In this document: one piece after another, positions 28,321 through 42,000 of the stretch
Layout: every line of letters starts with the position of its first letter
How positions within the stretch are numbered: the first letter of the stretch is position 1
Source of the DNA: Luzula sylvatica
Lineage: Eukaryota > Streptophyta > Magnoliopsida > Poales > Juncaceae
Length of the DNA stretch: 64,000 nucleotides
Reading direction: 5' to 3'
Assembly (NCBI GenBank): GCA_946800325.1
Contig: CAMPEJ010000012.1
Coordinates: forward strand, 1 to 64,000
Notes under the pieces: model-generated
The model's input: only the letters and a program-made list of their open reading frames with translations
Told to the model about the DNA's origin: nothing
The model's database searches: none
Position numbers and translations under genes: made by a program

Positions 28321-31300
28321 TTCACCAAAATTTACAAACACTAAGAAAGTCTGTTTTTCGATTCAAAACAATCTGTTTCTGCTTTGGGGAGTTCAAATAA
28401 CGTATTTTGAGATCATTTGAATCGTATCTTTTACCACATAACATTTCACCAAAATTTACAAACACTAAGAAAGTTTGTTTTTCGATTCATAATAATCTGT
28501 TTATGCTTTGGGGAGTTCAAATAACGTATTTTGAGATCATTTGAATCGTATCTTTTACCACATAACATTTCACCAAAATTTACAAATACTAAGAAAGTTT
28601 GTTTTTCGATTCAAAACAATCTGTTGCTTTGGGGAGTTCAAATAACGTATTTTGAGATCATTTGAATCCTATCTTTTACCACATAACATTTCACCAAAAT
28701 TTACAAACACTAAGAAAGTTTGATTTTCGATTCAAAACAATCTGTTTATGGTTTGGGGAGTACAAATAACGTATTTTGAGATCATTTGAATCGTATCTTT
28801 TACTACATAACATTTCACCAAAATTTACACACACTAAGAAAGTTTGTTTTTCGATTCAAAACAATTTGTCTATGCTTTGGGGAGTTCAAATAACATATTT
28901 TTAGATCATTCGAATCGTATCTTTTACCACATAACATTTCACCAAAATTTACAAACACTAAGAAAGTTTGTTTTTCGATTCAAAACAATCTGTTTATGCT
29001 TTGGGGAGTTCAAATAACGTATGTTGAGATCATTTGAATCGTATCTTTTACTACATAACATTTCACCAAAATTTACAAACACTAAGAAAGTTTGTTTTTC
29101 GATTCAAAACAATATGTTTATGCTTTGGGGAGTTCAAATAACGTATTTTGAGATCATTTGAATCGTATCTTTTACCACATAACATTTCACCAAAATTTAC
29201 AAACACTAAGAAAGTTTGTTTTTCGATTCAAAACAATCTGTTTATGCTTTGGGGAGTTCAAATAACGTATTTTGAGATCATTGGAATCGTATCTTTTACT
29301 ACATAACATTTCACCAAAATTTACAAACACTAAGAAAGTTTGTTTTTCGATTCAAAACAATCTGTTTATGCTTTGGGGAGTTCAAATAACGTATTTTGAG
29401 ATCATTTGAATCGTATCTTTTACTACATAACATTTCACCAAAATTTACAAACACTAAGAAAGTTTGTTTTTCGATTCAAAACAATCTGTTTCTGCTTTGG
29501 GGAGTTCAAATAATGTATTTTGAGATCATTTGAATCGTATCTTTTACCACATAACATTTCACCAAAATTTACAAACACTAAGAAAGTTTGTTTTTCGATT
29601 CAAAACAATCTGTTTATGCTTTGGGGATTTCAAATAACGTATATTGAGATCATTTGAATCGTATCTTTTACTACATAACATTTCACCAAAATTAACAAAC
29701 ACTAAGAAAGTTTGTTTTTCGATTCAAAACAATCTGTTTATGCTTTGGGGATTTCAAATAACGTATTTTGAGATCATTTGAATCGTATCTTATACTACAT
29801 AACATTTCACCAAAATTAACAAACACTAAGAAAGTTTGTTTTTCGATTCAAAACAATCTGTTTATGCTTTGGGGAGTTCAAATAACGTATTTTGAGATCA
29901 TTTGAATCGTATCTTTTACTACATAACATTTCACCAAAATTTACAAACACTAAGAAAGTTTGTTTTTCGAATCAAAACAATTTGTTTATGCTTTGGGGAG
30001 TTCAAATAACATATTTGTAGATCATTCGAATCGTATCTTTTACCACATAACATTTCACCAAAATTTACAAACACTAAGAAAGTTTGTTTTTCGATTCAAA
30101 ACAATCTGTTTGTGCTTTGGGGAGTTCAAATAACGTATTTTGAGATCATTTGAATCGTATCTTATACTACATAACATTTCACCAAAATTTACAAACACTA
30201 AGAAAGTTTGTTTTTCGATTCAAAACAATTTGTTTATGCTTTGGGGAGTTCAAATAACATATTTGTAGATCATTCGAATCGTATCTTTTACCACATAACA
30301 TTTCACCAAAATTTACAAACACTAAGAAAGTTTGTTTTTCGATTCAAAACAATCTGTTTGTGCTTTGGGGAGTTCAAATAACGTATTTTGAGATCATTTG
30401 AATCGTATCTTTTACTACATAACATTTCACCAAAATTTACAAACACTAAGAAAGTTTGTTTTTCGATTCAAAACAATCTGTTTCTGCTTTGGGGAGTTCA
30501 AATAACGTATTTTGAGATCATTTGAATCGTATCTTTTACCACATAACATTTCACCAAAATTTACAAGCACTAAGAAAGTTTGTTTTTCGATTCAAAACAG
30601 TCTGTTTGTGCTTTGGGGAGTTCAAATAACGTATTTTGAGATCATTTGAATCGTATCTTTTACTACATAACATTTCACCAAAATTTACAAACACTAAGAA
30701 AGTTTGTTTTTCGATTCAAAACAATCTGTTTCTGCTTTGGGGAGTTCAAATAACGTATTTTGAGATCATTTGAATCGTATCTTTTACCACATAACATTTC
30801 ACCAAAATTTACAAACACTAAGAAAGTTTGTTTTTCGATTCAAAATAATCTGTTTATGCTTTGGGGAGTTCAAATAACGTATTTTGAGATCATTTGAATC
30901 GTATCTTTTACCACATAACATTTCACCAAAATTTACAAATACTAAGAAAGTTTGTTTTTCGATTCAAAACAATCTGTTTATGCTTTGGGGAGTTCAAATA
31001 ACGTATTTTGAGATCATTTGAATCCTATCTTTTACTACATAACATTTCACCAAAATTTACAAACACTAAGAAAGTTTGATTTTCGATTCAAAACAATCTA
31101 TTTATGCTTTGGGGAGTTCAAATAACGTATTTTGAGATCATTTGAATCATATCTATTACTTCATAACATTTCACCAAAATTTACACACACTAAGAAAGTT
31201 TGTTTTTCGATTCAAAACAATTTGTCTATGCTTTGGGGAGTTCAAATAACATATTTTTAGATCATTCGAATCGTACCTTTTACCACATAACATTTCACCA

Positions 31301-32140
31301 AAATTTACAAACACTAAGAAAGTTTGTTTTTCGATTCAAAACAATCTGTTTATGCTTTGGGGAGTTCAAATAACGTATGTTGAGATCATTTGAATCGTAT
31401 CTTTTACTACATAACATTTCACCAAAATTTACAAACACTAAGAAAGTTTGTTTTTCGATTCAAAACAATATGTTTATGCTTTGGGGAGTTCAAATAACGT
31501 ATTTTGAGATCATTTGAATCGTATCTTTTACCACATAACATTTCACCAAAATTTACAAACACTAAGAAAGTTTGTTTTTCGATTCAAAACAATCTGTTTA
31601 TGCTTTGGGGAGTTCAAATAACGTATTTTGAGATCATTGGAATCGTATCTTTTACTACATAACATTTCACCAAAATTTACAAACACTAAGAAAGTTTGTT
31701 TTTCGATTCAAAACAATCTGTTTATGCTTTGGGGAGTTCAAATAACGTATTTTGAGATCATTTGAATCGTATCTTTTACTACATAACATTTCACCAAAAT
31801 TTACAAACACTAAGAAAGTTTGTTTTTCGATTCAAAACAATCTGTTTCTGCTTTGGGGAGTTCAAATAATGTATTTTGAGATCATTTGAATCGTATCTTT
31901 TACCACATAACATTTCACCAAAATTTACAAACACTAAGAAAGTTTGTTTTTCGATTCAAAACAATCTGTTTATGCTTTGGGGATTTCAAATAACGTATAT
32001 TGAGATCATTTGAATCGTATCTTTTACTACATAACATTTCACCAAAATTTACAAACACTAAGAAAGTTTGTTTTTCGATTCAAAACAATCTGTTTATGCT
32101 TTGGGGATTTCAAATAACGTATTTTGAGATCATTTGAATC
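28130..32140. repeat. Duplication 19 monomers apart (2356 bp), third partial copy at 36.1-37.5 kb
   Basis: About 28.13-29.79 kb matches about 30.49-32.14 kb. Shared rare markers are aatcctatc, gtttgattttcg, ttacacacac, cgtatgttgag (29023/31379) and acaatatg. The first copy carries a private 3-bp deletion, ctgttgcttt at 28621-28630. The cgtatgttgag, aatcctatc and ttacacacac markers return at 36.1-37.5 kb, 5332 bp (43 monomers) from the second copy. About 29.79-30.49 kb, between the copies, holds gaatcaaaac, catatttgtag and tatacta monomers. Confidence 0.8.
28621..28630. other. 3-bp deletion in a monomer
   Basis: The usual ctgtttatgcttt reads ctgttgcttt, so this monomer is 121 bp. It is the only 3-bp deletion I found and is absent from the related copies at 30.9 and 36.3 kb. 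It therefore arose after the duplication, or is a local sequence error. Confidence 0.85.
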
Positions 32141-35100
32141 GTATCTTTTACCACATAACATTTCACCAAAATTTACAAACACTAAGAGAGTTTAATTTTC
32201 GATTCAAAACAATCTGTTTATGCTTTGGGGAGTTCAAATAACGTATTTTGAGATCATTTGAATCGTATCTTTTACTACATAACATTTCACCAAAATTTAG
32301 AAACACTAAGAAAGTTTGTTTTTCGAATCAAAACAATTTGTTTATCCTTTGGGGAGTTCAAATAACATATTTGTAGATCATTCGAATCGTATCTTTTACC
32401 ACATAACATTTCACCAAAATTTACAAACACTAAGAAAGTTTGTTTTTCGATTCAAAACAATCTGTTTGTGCTTTGGGGAGTTCAAATAACGTATTTTGAG
32501 ATCATTGGAATCGTATCTTTTACTACATAACATTTCACCAAAATTTACAAACACTAAGAAAGTTTGTTTTTCGATTCAAAACAATCTGTTTCTGCTTTGG
32601 GGAGTTCAAATAATGTATTTTGAGATCATTTGAATCGTATCTTTTACCACATAACATTTCACCAAAATTTACAAACACTAAGAAAGTTTGTTTTTCGATT
32701 CAAAACAATCTGTTTATGCTTTGGGGAGTTCAAATAACGTATTTTGAGATCATTGGAATCGTATCTTTTACCACATAACATTTCACAAAAATTTACAAAC
32801 ACTAAGAAAGTTTGTTTTTCGATTCAAAACAATTTGTTTATGCTTTGGGGAGTTCAAATAACGTATTTAGAGATCATTTGAATCGTATCTTTTACCACAT
32901 AACATTTCACCAAAATTTACAAACACTAAGAAAGTTTGTTTTTCGATTCAAAACAATCTGTTTATGCTTTGGGGAGTTCAAATAACGTATTTTGAGATCA
33001 TTTGAATCGTATGTTTTACTACATAACATTTGACCAAAATTTACAAACACTAAGAAAGTTTGTTTTTCGATTCAAAACAATTTGTCTATGCTTTGGGGAG
33101 TTCAAATAACATATTTGTAGATCATTCGAATCGTATCTTTTACCACATAACATTTCACCAAAATTTACAAACACTAAGAAAGTTTGTTTTTCGATTCAAA
33201 ACAATCTGTTTGTGCTTTGGGGAGTTCAAATAACGTATTTTGAGATCATTTGAATCGTATCTTTTACTACATAACATTTCACCAAAATTTACAAACACTA
33301 AGAAAGTTTGTTTTTCGATTCAAAACAATCTGTTTTTGCTTTGGGGAGTTCAAATAACGTATTTTGAGATCATTTGAATCGTATCTTTTACCACATAACA
33401 CTTCACCAAAATTTACAAACACTAAGAAAGTTTGTTTTTCGATTCAAAACAATCTGTTTGTGCTTTGGGGAGTTCAAATAACGTATTTTGAGATCATTTG
33501 AATCGTATCTTTTACTACATAACATTTCACCAAAATTTACAAACACTAAGAAAGTTTGTTTTTCGATTCAAAACAATCTGTTTATGCTTTGGGGAGTTCA
33601 AATAACGTATTTTGAGATCATTTGAATCGTATCTTTTACCACATAACATTTCACCAAAATTTACAAACACTAAGAAAGTTTGTTTTTCGATTCAAAATAA
33701 TCTGTTTATGCTTTTGGGAGTTCAAATAACGTATTTTGAGATCATTTGAATCGTATCTTTTACCACATAACATTTCACCAAAATTTACAAACACTAAGAA
33801 AGTTTGTTTTTCGATTCAAAACAATCTGTTTATGCTTTGGGGATTTCAAATAACGTATTTTGAGATCATTTGAATCGTATCTTTTACCACATAACATTTC
33901 ACCAAAATTTACAAACACTAAGAGAGTTTAATTTTCGATTCAAAACAATCTGTTTATGCTTTGGGGAGTTCAAATAACGTATTTTGAGATCATTTGAATC
34001 GTATCTTTTACTACATAACATTTCACCAAAATTTAGAAACACTAAGAAAGTTTGTTTTTCGAATCAAAACAATTTGTTTATCCTTTGGGGAGTTCAAATA
34101 ACATATTTGTAGATCATTCGAATCGTATCTTTTACCACATAACATTTCACCAAAATTTACAAACACTAAGAAAGTTTGTTTTTCGATTCAAAACAATCTG
34201 TTTGTGCTTTGGGGAGTTCAAATAACGTATTTTGAGATCATTGGAATCGTATCTTTTACTACATAACATTTCACCAAAATTTACAAACACTAAGAAAGTT
34301 TGTTTTTCGATTCAAAACAATCTGTTTCTGCTTTGGGGAGTTCAAATAATGTATTTTGAGATCATTTGAATCGTATCTTTTACCACATAACATTTCACCA
34401 AAATTTACAAACACTAAGAAAGTTTGTTTTTCGATTCAAAACAATCTGTTTATGCTTTGGGGAGTTCAAATAACGTATTTTGAGATCATTGGAATCGTAT
34501 CTTTTACCACATAACATTTCACAAAAATTTACAAACACTAAGAAAGTTTGTTTTTCGATTCAAAACAATTTGTTTATGCTTTGGGGAGTTCAAATAACGT
34601 ATTTAGAGATCATTTGAATCGTATCTTTTACCACATAACATTTCACCAAAATTTACAAACACTAAGAAAGTTTGTTTTTCGATTCAAAACAATCTGTTTA
34701 TGCTTTGGGGAGTTCAAATAACGTATTTTGAGATCATTTGAATCGTATGTTTTACTACATAACATTTCACCAAAATTTACAAACACTAAGAAAGTTTGTT
34801 TTTCGATTCAAAACAATTTGTCTATGCTTTGGGGAGTTCAAATAACATATTTGTAGATCATTCGAATCGTATCTTTTACCACATAACATTTCACCAAAAT
34901 TTACAAACACTAAGAAAGTTTGTTTTTCGATTCAAAACAATCTGTTTGTGCTTTGGGGAGTTCAAATAACGTATTTTGAGATCATTTGAATCGTATCTTT
35001 TACTACATAACATTTCACCAAAATTTACAAACACTAAGAAAGTTTGTTTTTCGATTCAAAACAATCTGTTTTTGCTTTGGGGAGTTCAAATAACGTATTT

Positions 35101-35516
35101 TGAGATCATTTGAATCGTATCTTTTACCACATAACACTTCACCAAAATTTACAAACACTAAGAAAGTTTGTTTTTCGATTCAAAACAATCTGTTTGTGCT
35201 TTGGGGAGTTCAAATAACGTATTTTGAGATCATTTGAATCGTATCTTTTACTACATAACATTTCACCAAAATTTACAAACACTAAGAAAGTTTGTTTTTC
35301 GATTCAAAACAATCTGTTTATGCTTTGGGGAGTTCAAATAACGTATTTTGAGATCATTTGAATCGTATCTTTTACCACATAACATTTCACCAAAATTTAC
35401 AAACACTAAGAAAGTTTGTTTTTCGATTCAAAATAATCTGTTTATGCTTTGGGGAGTTCAAATAACGTATTTTGAGATCATTTGAATCGTATCTTTTACC
35501 ACATAACATTTCACCA
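32100..35516. repeat. Tandem duplication of fourteen monomers (1736 bp)
   Basis: About 32.10-33.78 kb matches 33.84-35.52 kb. Shared markers are agagagtttaatttt (32190/33926), tttagaaac, tatcctttgg (about 32344/34080), cgtatttagag, gtatgttttac with ttgtctatgc, catatttgtag and aacacttcac. Private differences include tgaccaaaa at about 33031, cttttgggag near 33714 and aaatacaaag near 35527, which mark the edges or later mutations. Confidence 0.82.
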
Positions 35517-38500
35517 AAATTTACAAATACAAAGAAAGTTTGTTTTTCGATTCAAAACAATCTGTTTATGCTTTGGGGAGTTCAAATAACGTATTTTGAG
35601 ATCATTTGAATCGTATCTTTTACCACATAACATTTCACCAAACTTTACAAACACTAAGAAAGTTTGTTTTTCGATTCAAAACAATCTGTTTATGCTTTGG
35701 GGAGTTCAAATAACGTATTTTGAGATCATTTGAATCGTATGTTTTACTACATAAGATTTCACCAAAATTTACAAACACTAAGAAAGTTTGTTTTTCGATT
35801 CAAAACAATTTGTCTATGCTTTGGGGAGTTCAAATAACATATTTGTAGATCATTCGAATCGTATCTTTTACCACATAACATTTCACCAAAATTTACAAAC
35901 ACTAAGAAAGTTTGTTTTTCGATTCAAAACAATCTGTTTGTGCTTTGGGGAGTTCAAATGACGTATTTTGAGATCATTTGAATCGTATCTTTTACTACAT
36001 AACATTTCACCAAAATTTACAAACACTAAGAAAGTTTGTTTTTCGATTCAAAACAATCTGTTTCTGCTTTGGGGAGTTCAAATAACGTATTTTGAGATCA
36101 TTTGAATCGTATCTTTTACCACATAACATTTCACCAAAATTTACAAACACTAACAAAGTTTGTTTTTCGATTCAAAATAATCTGTTTATGCTTTGGGGAG
36201 TTCAAATAACGTATTTTGAGATCATTTGAATCGTATCTTTTACCACATAACATTTCACCAAAATTTACAAATACTAAGAAAGTTTGTTTTTCGATTCAAA
36301 ACAATCTGTTTATGCTTTGGGGAGTTCAAATAACGTATTTTGAGATCATTTGAATCCTATCTTTTACCACATAACATTTCACCAAAATTTACAAACACTA
36401 AGAAAGTTTGATTTTCGATTCAAAACAATCTATTTATGCTTTGGGGAGTTCAAATAACGTATTTTGAGATCATTTGAATCGTATCTTTTACTTCATAACA
36501 TTTCACCAAAATTTACACACACTAAGAAAGTTTGTTTTTCGATTCAAAACAATTTGTCTATGCTTTGGGGAGTTCAAATAACATATTTTTAGATCATTCG
36601 AATCGTATCTTTTACCACATAACATTTCACCAAAATTTACAAACACTAAGAAAGTTTGTTTTTCGATTCAAAACAATCTGTTTATGCTTTGGGGAGTTCA
36701 AATAACGTATGTTGAGATCATTTGAATCGTATCTTTTACTACATAACATTTCACCAAAATTTACAAACACTAAGAAAGTTTGTTTTTCGATTCAAAACAA
36801 TATGTTTATGCTTTGGGGAGTTCAAATAACGTATTTTGAGATCATTTGAATCGTATCTTTTACCACATAACATTTCACCAAAATTTACAAACATTAAGAA
36901 AGTTTGTTTTTCGATTCAAAACAATCTGTTTATGCTTTGGGGAGTTCAAATAACGTATTTTGAGATCATTGGAATCGTATCTTTTACTACATAACATTTC
37001 ACCAAAATTTACAAACACTAAGAAAGTTTGTTTTTCGATTCAAAACAATCTGTTTATGCTTTGGGGAGTTCAAATAACGTATTTTGAGATCATTTGAATC
37101 GTATCTTTTACTACATAACATTTCACCAAAATTTACAAACACTAAGAAAGTTTGTTTTTCGATTCAAAACAATCTGTTTCTGCTTTGGGGAGTTCAAATA
37201 ATGTATTTTGAGATCATTTGAATCGTATCTTTTACCACATAACATTTCACCAAAATTTACAAACACTAAGAAAGTTTGTTTTTCGATTCAAAACAATCTG
37301 TTTATGCTTTGGGGATTTCAAATAACGTATATTGAGATCATTTGAATCGTATCTTTTACTACATAACATTTCACCAAAATTTACAAACACTAAGAAAGTT
37401 TGTTTTTCGATTCAAAACAATCTGTTTATGCTTTCGGGATTTCAAATAACGTATTTTGAGATCATTTGAATCGTATCTTTTACCACATAACATTTCACCA
37501 AAATTTACAAACACTAAGAAAGTTTAATTTTCGATTCAAAACAATCTGTTTATGCTTTGGGGAGTTCAAATAACGTATTTTGAGATCATTTGAATCGTAT
37601 CTTTTACTACATAACATTTCACCAAAATTTACAAACAATAAGAAAGTTTGTTTTTCGAATCAAAACAATTTGTTTATCCTTTGGGGAGTTCAAATAACAT
37701 ATTTGTAGATCATTCGAATCGTATCTTTTACCACATAACATTTCACCAAAATTTACAAACACTAAGAAAGTTTGTTTTTCGATTCAAAACAATCTGTTTA
37801 TGCTTTGGGGAGTTCAAATAACGTATTTTGAGATCATTGGAATCGTATCTTTTACTACATAACATTTCACCAAAATTTACAAACACTAAGAAAGTTTGTT
37901 TTTCGATTCAAAACAATCTGTTTATGCTTTGGGGAGTTCAAATAACGTATTTTGAGATCATTTGAATCGTATCTTTTACTACATAACATTTCACCAAAAT
38001 TTACAAACACTAAGAAAGTTTGTTTTTCGATTCAAAACAATCTGTTTCTGCTTTGGGGAGTTCAAATAATGTATTTTGAGATCATTTGAATCGTATCTTT
38101 TACCACATAACATTTCACCAAAATTTACAAACACTAAGAAAGTTTGTTTTTCGATTCAAAACAATCTGTTTATGCTTTGGGGATTTCAAATAACGTATAT
38201 TGAGATCATTTGAATCGTATCTTTTACTACATAACATTTCACCAAAATTTACAAACACTAAGAAAGTTTGTTTTTCGATTCAAAACAATCTGTTTATGCT
38301 TTCGGGATTTCAAATAACGTATTTTGAGATCATTTGAATCGTATCTTTTACCACATAACATTTCACCAAAATTTACAAACACTAAGAAAGTTTAATTTTC
38401 GATTCAAAACAATCTGTTTATGCTTTGGGGAGTTCAAATAACGTATTTTGAGATCATTTGAATCGTATCTTTTACTACATAACATTTCACCAAAATTTAC

Positions 38501-39040
38501 AAACACTAAGAAAGTTTGTTTTTCGATTCAAAACAATTTGTCTATGCTTTGGGGAGTTCAAATAACATATTTGTAGATCATTCGAATCGTATCTTTTACC
38601 ACATAACATTTCACCAAAATTTACAAACACTAAGAAAGTTTGTTTTTCGATTCAAAACAATCTGTTTATGCTTTGGGGATTTCAAATAACGTATATTGAG
38701 ATCATTTGAATCGTATCTTTTACTACATAACATTTCACCAAAATTTACAAACACTAAGAAAGTTTGTTTTTCGATTCAAAACAATCTGTTTATGCTTTCG
38801 GGATTTCAAATAACGTATTTTGAGATCATTTGAATCGTATCTTTTACCACATAACATTTCACCAAAATTTACAAACACTAAGAAAGTTTAATTTTCAATT
38901 CAAAACAATCTGTTTATGCTTTGGGGAGTTCAAATAACGTATTTTGAGATCATTTGAATCGTATCTTTTACTACATAACATTTCACCAAAATTTACAAAC
39001 ACTAAGAAAGTTTGTTTTTCGATTCAAAACAATTTGTCTA
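35516..39040. repeat. Mosaic stretch with 7- and 4-monomer steps
   Basis: Segments of other HOR families lie next to one another here. 35.6-36.1 kb carries the caaactttac, gtatgttttac, ttgtctatgc, catatttgtag order of the 8-monomer HOR. 36.1-37.5 kb is the third copy of the cgtatgttgag block. A ctttcgggattt junction followed by gtttaatttt lies at 37435, 38303 and 38799 (gtttaatttt at 37522, 38390, 38886), intervals of 868 and 496 bp, i.e. 7 and 4 monomers. The 4-monomer copy lost an internal three-monomer piece relative to the 7-monomer one. Confidence 0.75.
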
Positions 39041-42000
39041 TGCTTTGGGGAGTTCAAATAACATATTTGTAGATCATTCGAATCGTATCTTTTACCACAT
39101 AACATTTCACCAAAATTTACAAACACTAAGAAAGTTTGTTTTTCGATTCAAAACAATTTGTCTATGCTTTGGGGAGTTCAAATAACATATTTGTAGATCA
39201 TTCGAATCGTATCTTTTACCACATAACATTTCACCAAAATTTACAAACACTAAGAAAGTTTGTTTTTCGATTCAAAACAATCTGTTTGTGCTTTGGGGAG
39301 TTCAAATAACGTATTTTGAGATCATTTGAATCGTATCTTTTACTACATAACATTTCACCAAAATTTACAAACACTAAGAAAGTTTGTTTTTCGATTCAAA
39401 ACAATCTGTTTCTGCTTTGGGGAGTTCAAATAACGTATTTTGAGATCATTTGAATCGTATCTTTTACCACATAACACTTCACCAAAATTTACAAACACTA
39501 AGAAAGTTTGTTTTACGATTCAAAACAATCTGTTTGTGCTTTGGGGAGTTCAAATAACGTATTTTGAGATCATTTGAATCGTATCTTTTACTACATAACA
39601 TTTCACCAAAATTTACAAACACTAAGAAAGTTTGTTTTTCGATTCAAAACAATCTGTTTATGCTTTGGGGAGTTCAAATAACGTATTTTGAGATCATTTG
39701 AATCGTATCTTTTACCACATAACATTTCACCAAAATTTACAAACACTAAGAAAGTTTGTTTTTCGATTCAAAATAATCTGTTTATGCTTTGGGGAGTTCA
39801 AATAACGTATTTTGAGATCATTTGAATCGTATCTTTTACCACATAACATTTCACCAAAATTTACAAATACTAAGAAAGTTTGTTTTTCGATTCAAAACAA
39901 TCTGTTTATGCTTTGGGGAGTTCAAATAACGTATTTTGAGATCATTTGAATCGTATCTTTTACCACATAACATTTCACCAAACTTTACAAACACTAAGAA
40001 AGTTTGTTTTTCGATTCAAAACAATCTGTTTATGCTTTGGGGAGTTCAAATAACGTATTTTGAGATCATTTGAATCGTATGTTTTACTACATAACATTTC
40101 ACCAAAATTTACAAACACTAAGAAAGTTTGTTTTTCGATTCAAAACAATTTGTCTATGCTTTGGGGAGTTCAAATAACATATTTGTAGATCATTCGAATC
40201 GTATCTTTTACCACATAACATTTCACCAAAATTTACAAACACTAAGAAAGTTTGTTTTTCGATTCAAAACAATCTGTTTGTGCTTTGGGGAGTTCAAATA
40301 ACGTATTTTGAGATCATTTGAATCGTATCTTTTACTACACAACATTTCACCAAAATTTACAAACACTAAGAAAGTTTGTTTTTCGATTCAAAACAATCTG
40401 TTTCTGCTTTGGGGAGTTCAAATAACGTATTTCGAGATCATTTGAATCGTATCTTTTACCACATAACACTTCACCAAAATTTACAAACACTAAGAAAGTT
40501 TGTTTTTCGATTCAAAACAATCTGTTTGTGCTTTGGGGAGTTCAAATAACGTATTTTGAGATCATTTGAATCGTATCTTTTACTACATAACATTTCACCA
40601 AAATTTACAAACACTAAGAAAGTTTGTTTTTCGATTCAAAACAATCTGTTTATGCTTTGGGGAGTTCAAATAACGTATTTTGAGATCATTTGAATCGTAT
40701 CTTTTACCACATAACATTTCACCAAAATTTACAAACACTAAGAAAGTTTGTTTTTCGATTCAAAATAATCTGTTTATGCTTTGGGGAGTTCAAATAACGT
40801 ATTTTGAGATCATTTGAATCGTATCTTTTACCACATAACATTTCACCAAAATTTACAAATACTAAGAAAGTTTGTTTTTCGATTCAAAACAATCTGTTTA
40901 TGCTTTGGGGAGTTCAAATAACGTATTTTGAGATCATTTGAATCGTATCTTTTACCACATAACATTTCACCAAACTTTACAAACACTAAGAAAGTTTGTT
41001 TTTCGATTCAAAACAATTTGTCTATGCTTTGGGGAGTTCAAATAACATATTTGTAGATCATTCGAATCGTATCTTTTACCACATAACATTTCACCAAAAT
41101 TTACAAACACTAAGAAAGTTTGTTTTTCGATTCAAAACAATTTGTCTATGCTTTGGGGAGTTCAAATAACATATTTGTAGATCATTCGAATCGTATCTTT
41201 TACCACATAACATTTCACCAAAATTTACAAACACTAAGAAAGTTTGTTTTTCGATTCAAAACAATCTGTTTGTGCTTTGGGGAGTTCAAATAACGTATTT
41301 TGAGATCATTTGAATCGTATCTTTTACTACATAACATTTCACCAAAATTTACAAACACTAAGAAAGTTTGTTTTTCGATTCAAAACAATCTGTTTCTGCT
41401 TTGGGGAGTTCAAATAACGTATTTTGAGATCATTTGAATCGTATCTTTTACCACATAACACTTCACCAAAATTTACAAACACTAAGAAAGTTTGTTTTAC
41501 GATTCAAAACAATCTGTTTGTGCTTTGGGGAGTTCAAATAACGTATTTTGAGATCATTTGAATCGTATCTTTTACTACATAACATTTCACCAAAATTTAC
41601 AAACACTAAGAAAGTTTGTTTTTCGATTCAAAACAATCTGTTTATGCTTTGGGGAGTTCAAATAACGTATTTTGAGATCATTTGAATCGTATCTTTTACC
41701 ACATAACATTTCACCAAAATTTACAAACACTAAGAAAGTTTGTTTTTCGATTCAAAATAATCTGTTTATGCTTTGGGGAGTTCAAATAACGTATTTTGAG
41801 ATCATTTGAATCGTATCTTTTACCACATAACATTTCACCAAAATTTACAAATACTAAGAAAGTTTGTTTTTCGATTCAAAACAATCTGTTTATGCTTTGG
41901 GGAGTTCAAATAACGTATTTTGAGATCATTTGAATCGTATCTTTTACCACATAACATTTCACCAAACTTTACAAACACTAAGAAAGTTTGTTTTTCGATT

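Noticed and set aside
37431..37440. CENP-B box-like motif in ctttcggga variants
   Set aside because: The known box needs TTCG and CGGG at a set distance. Here one overlapping TTCGGG occurs in a minority of monomers, and the consensus has no match.
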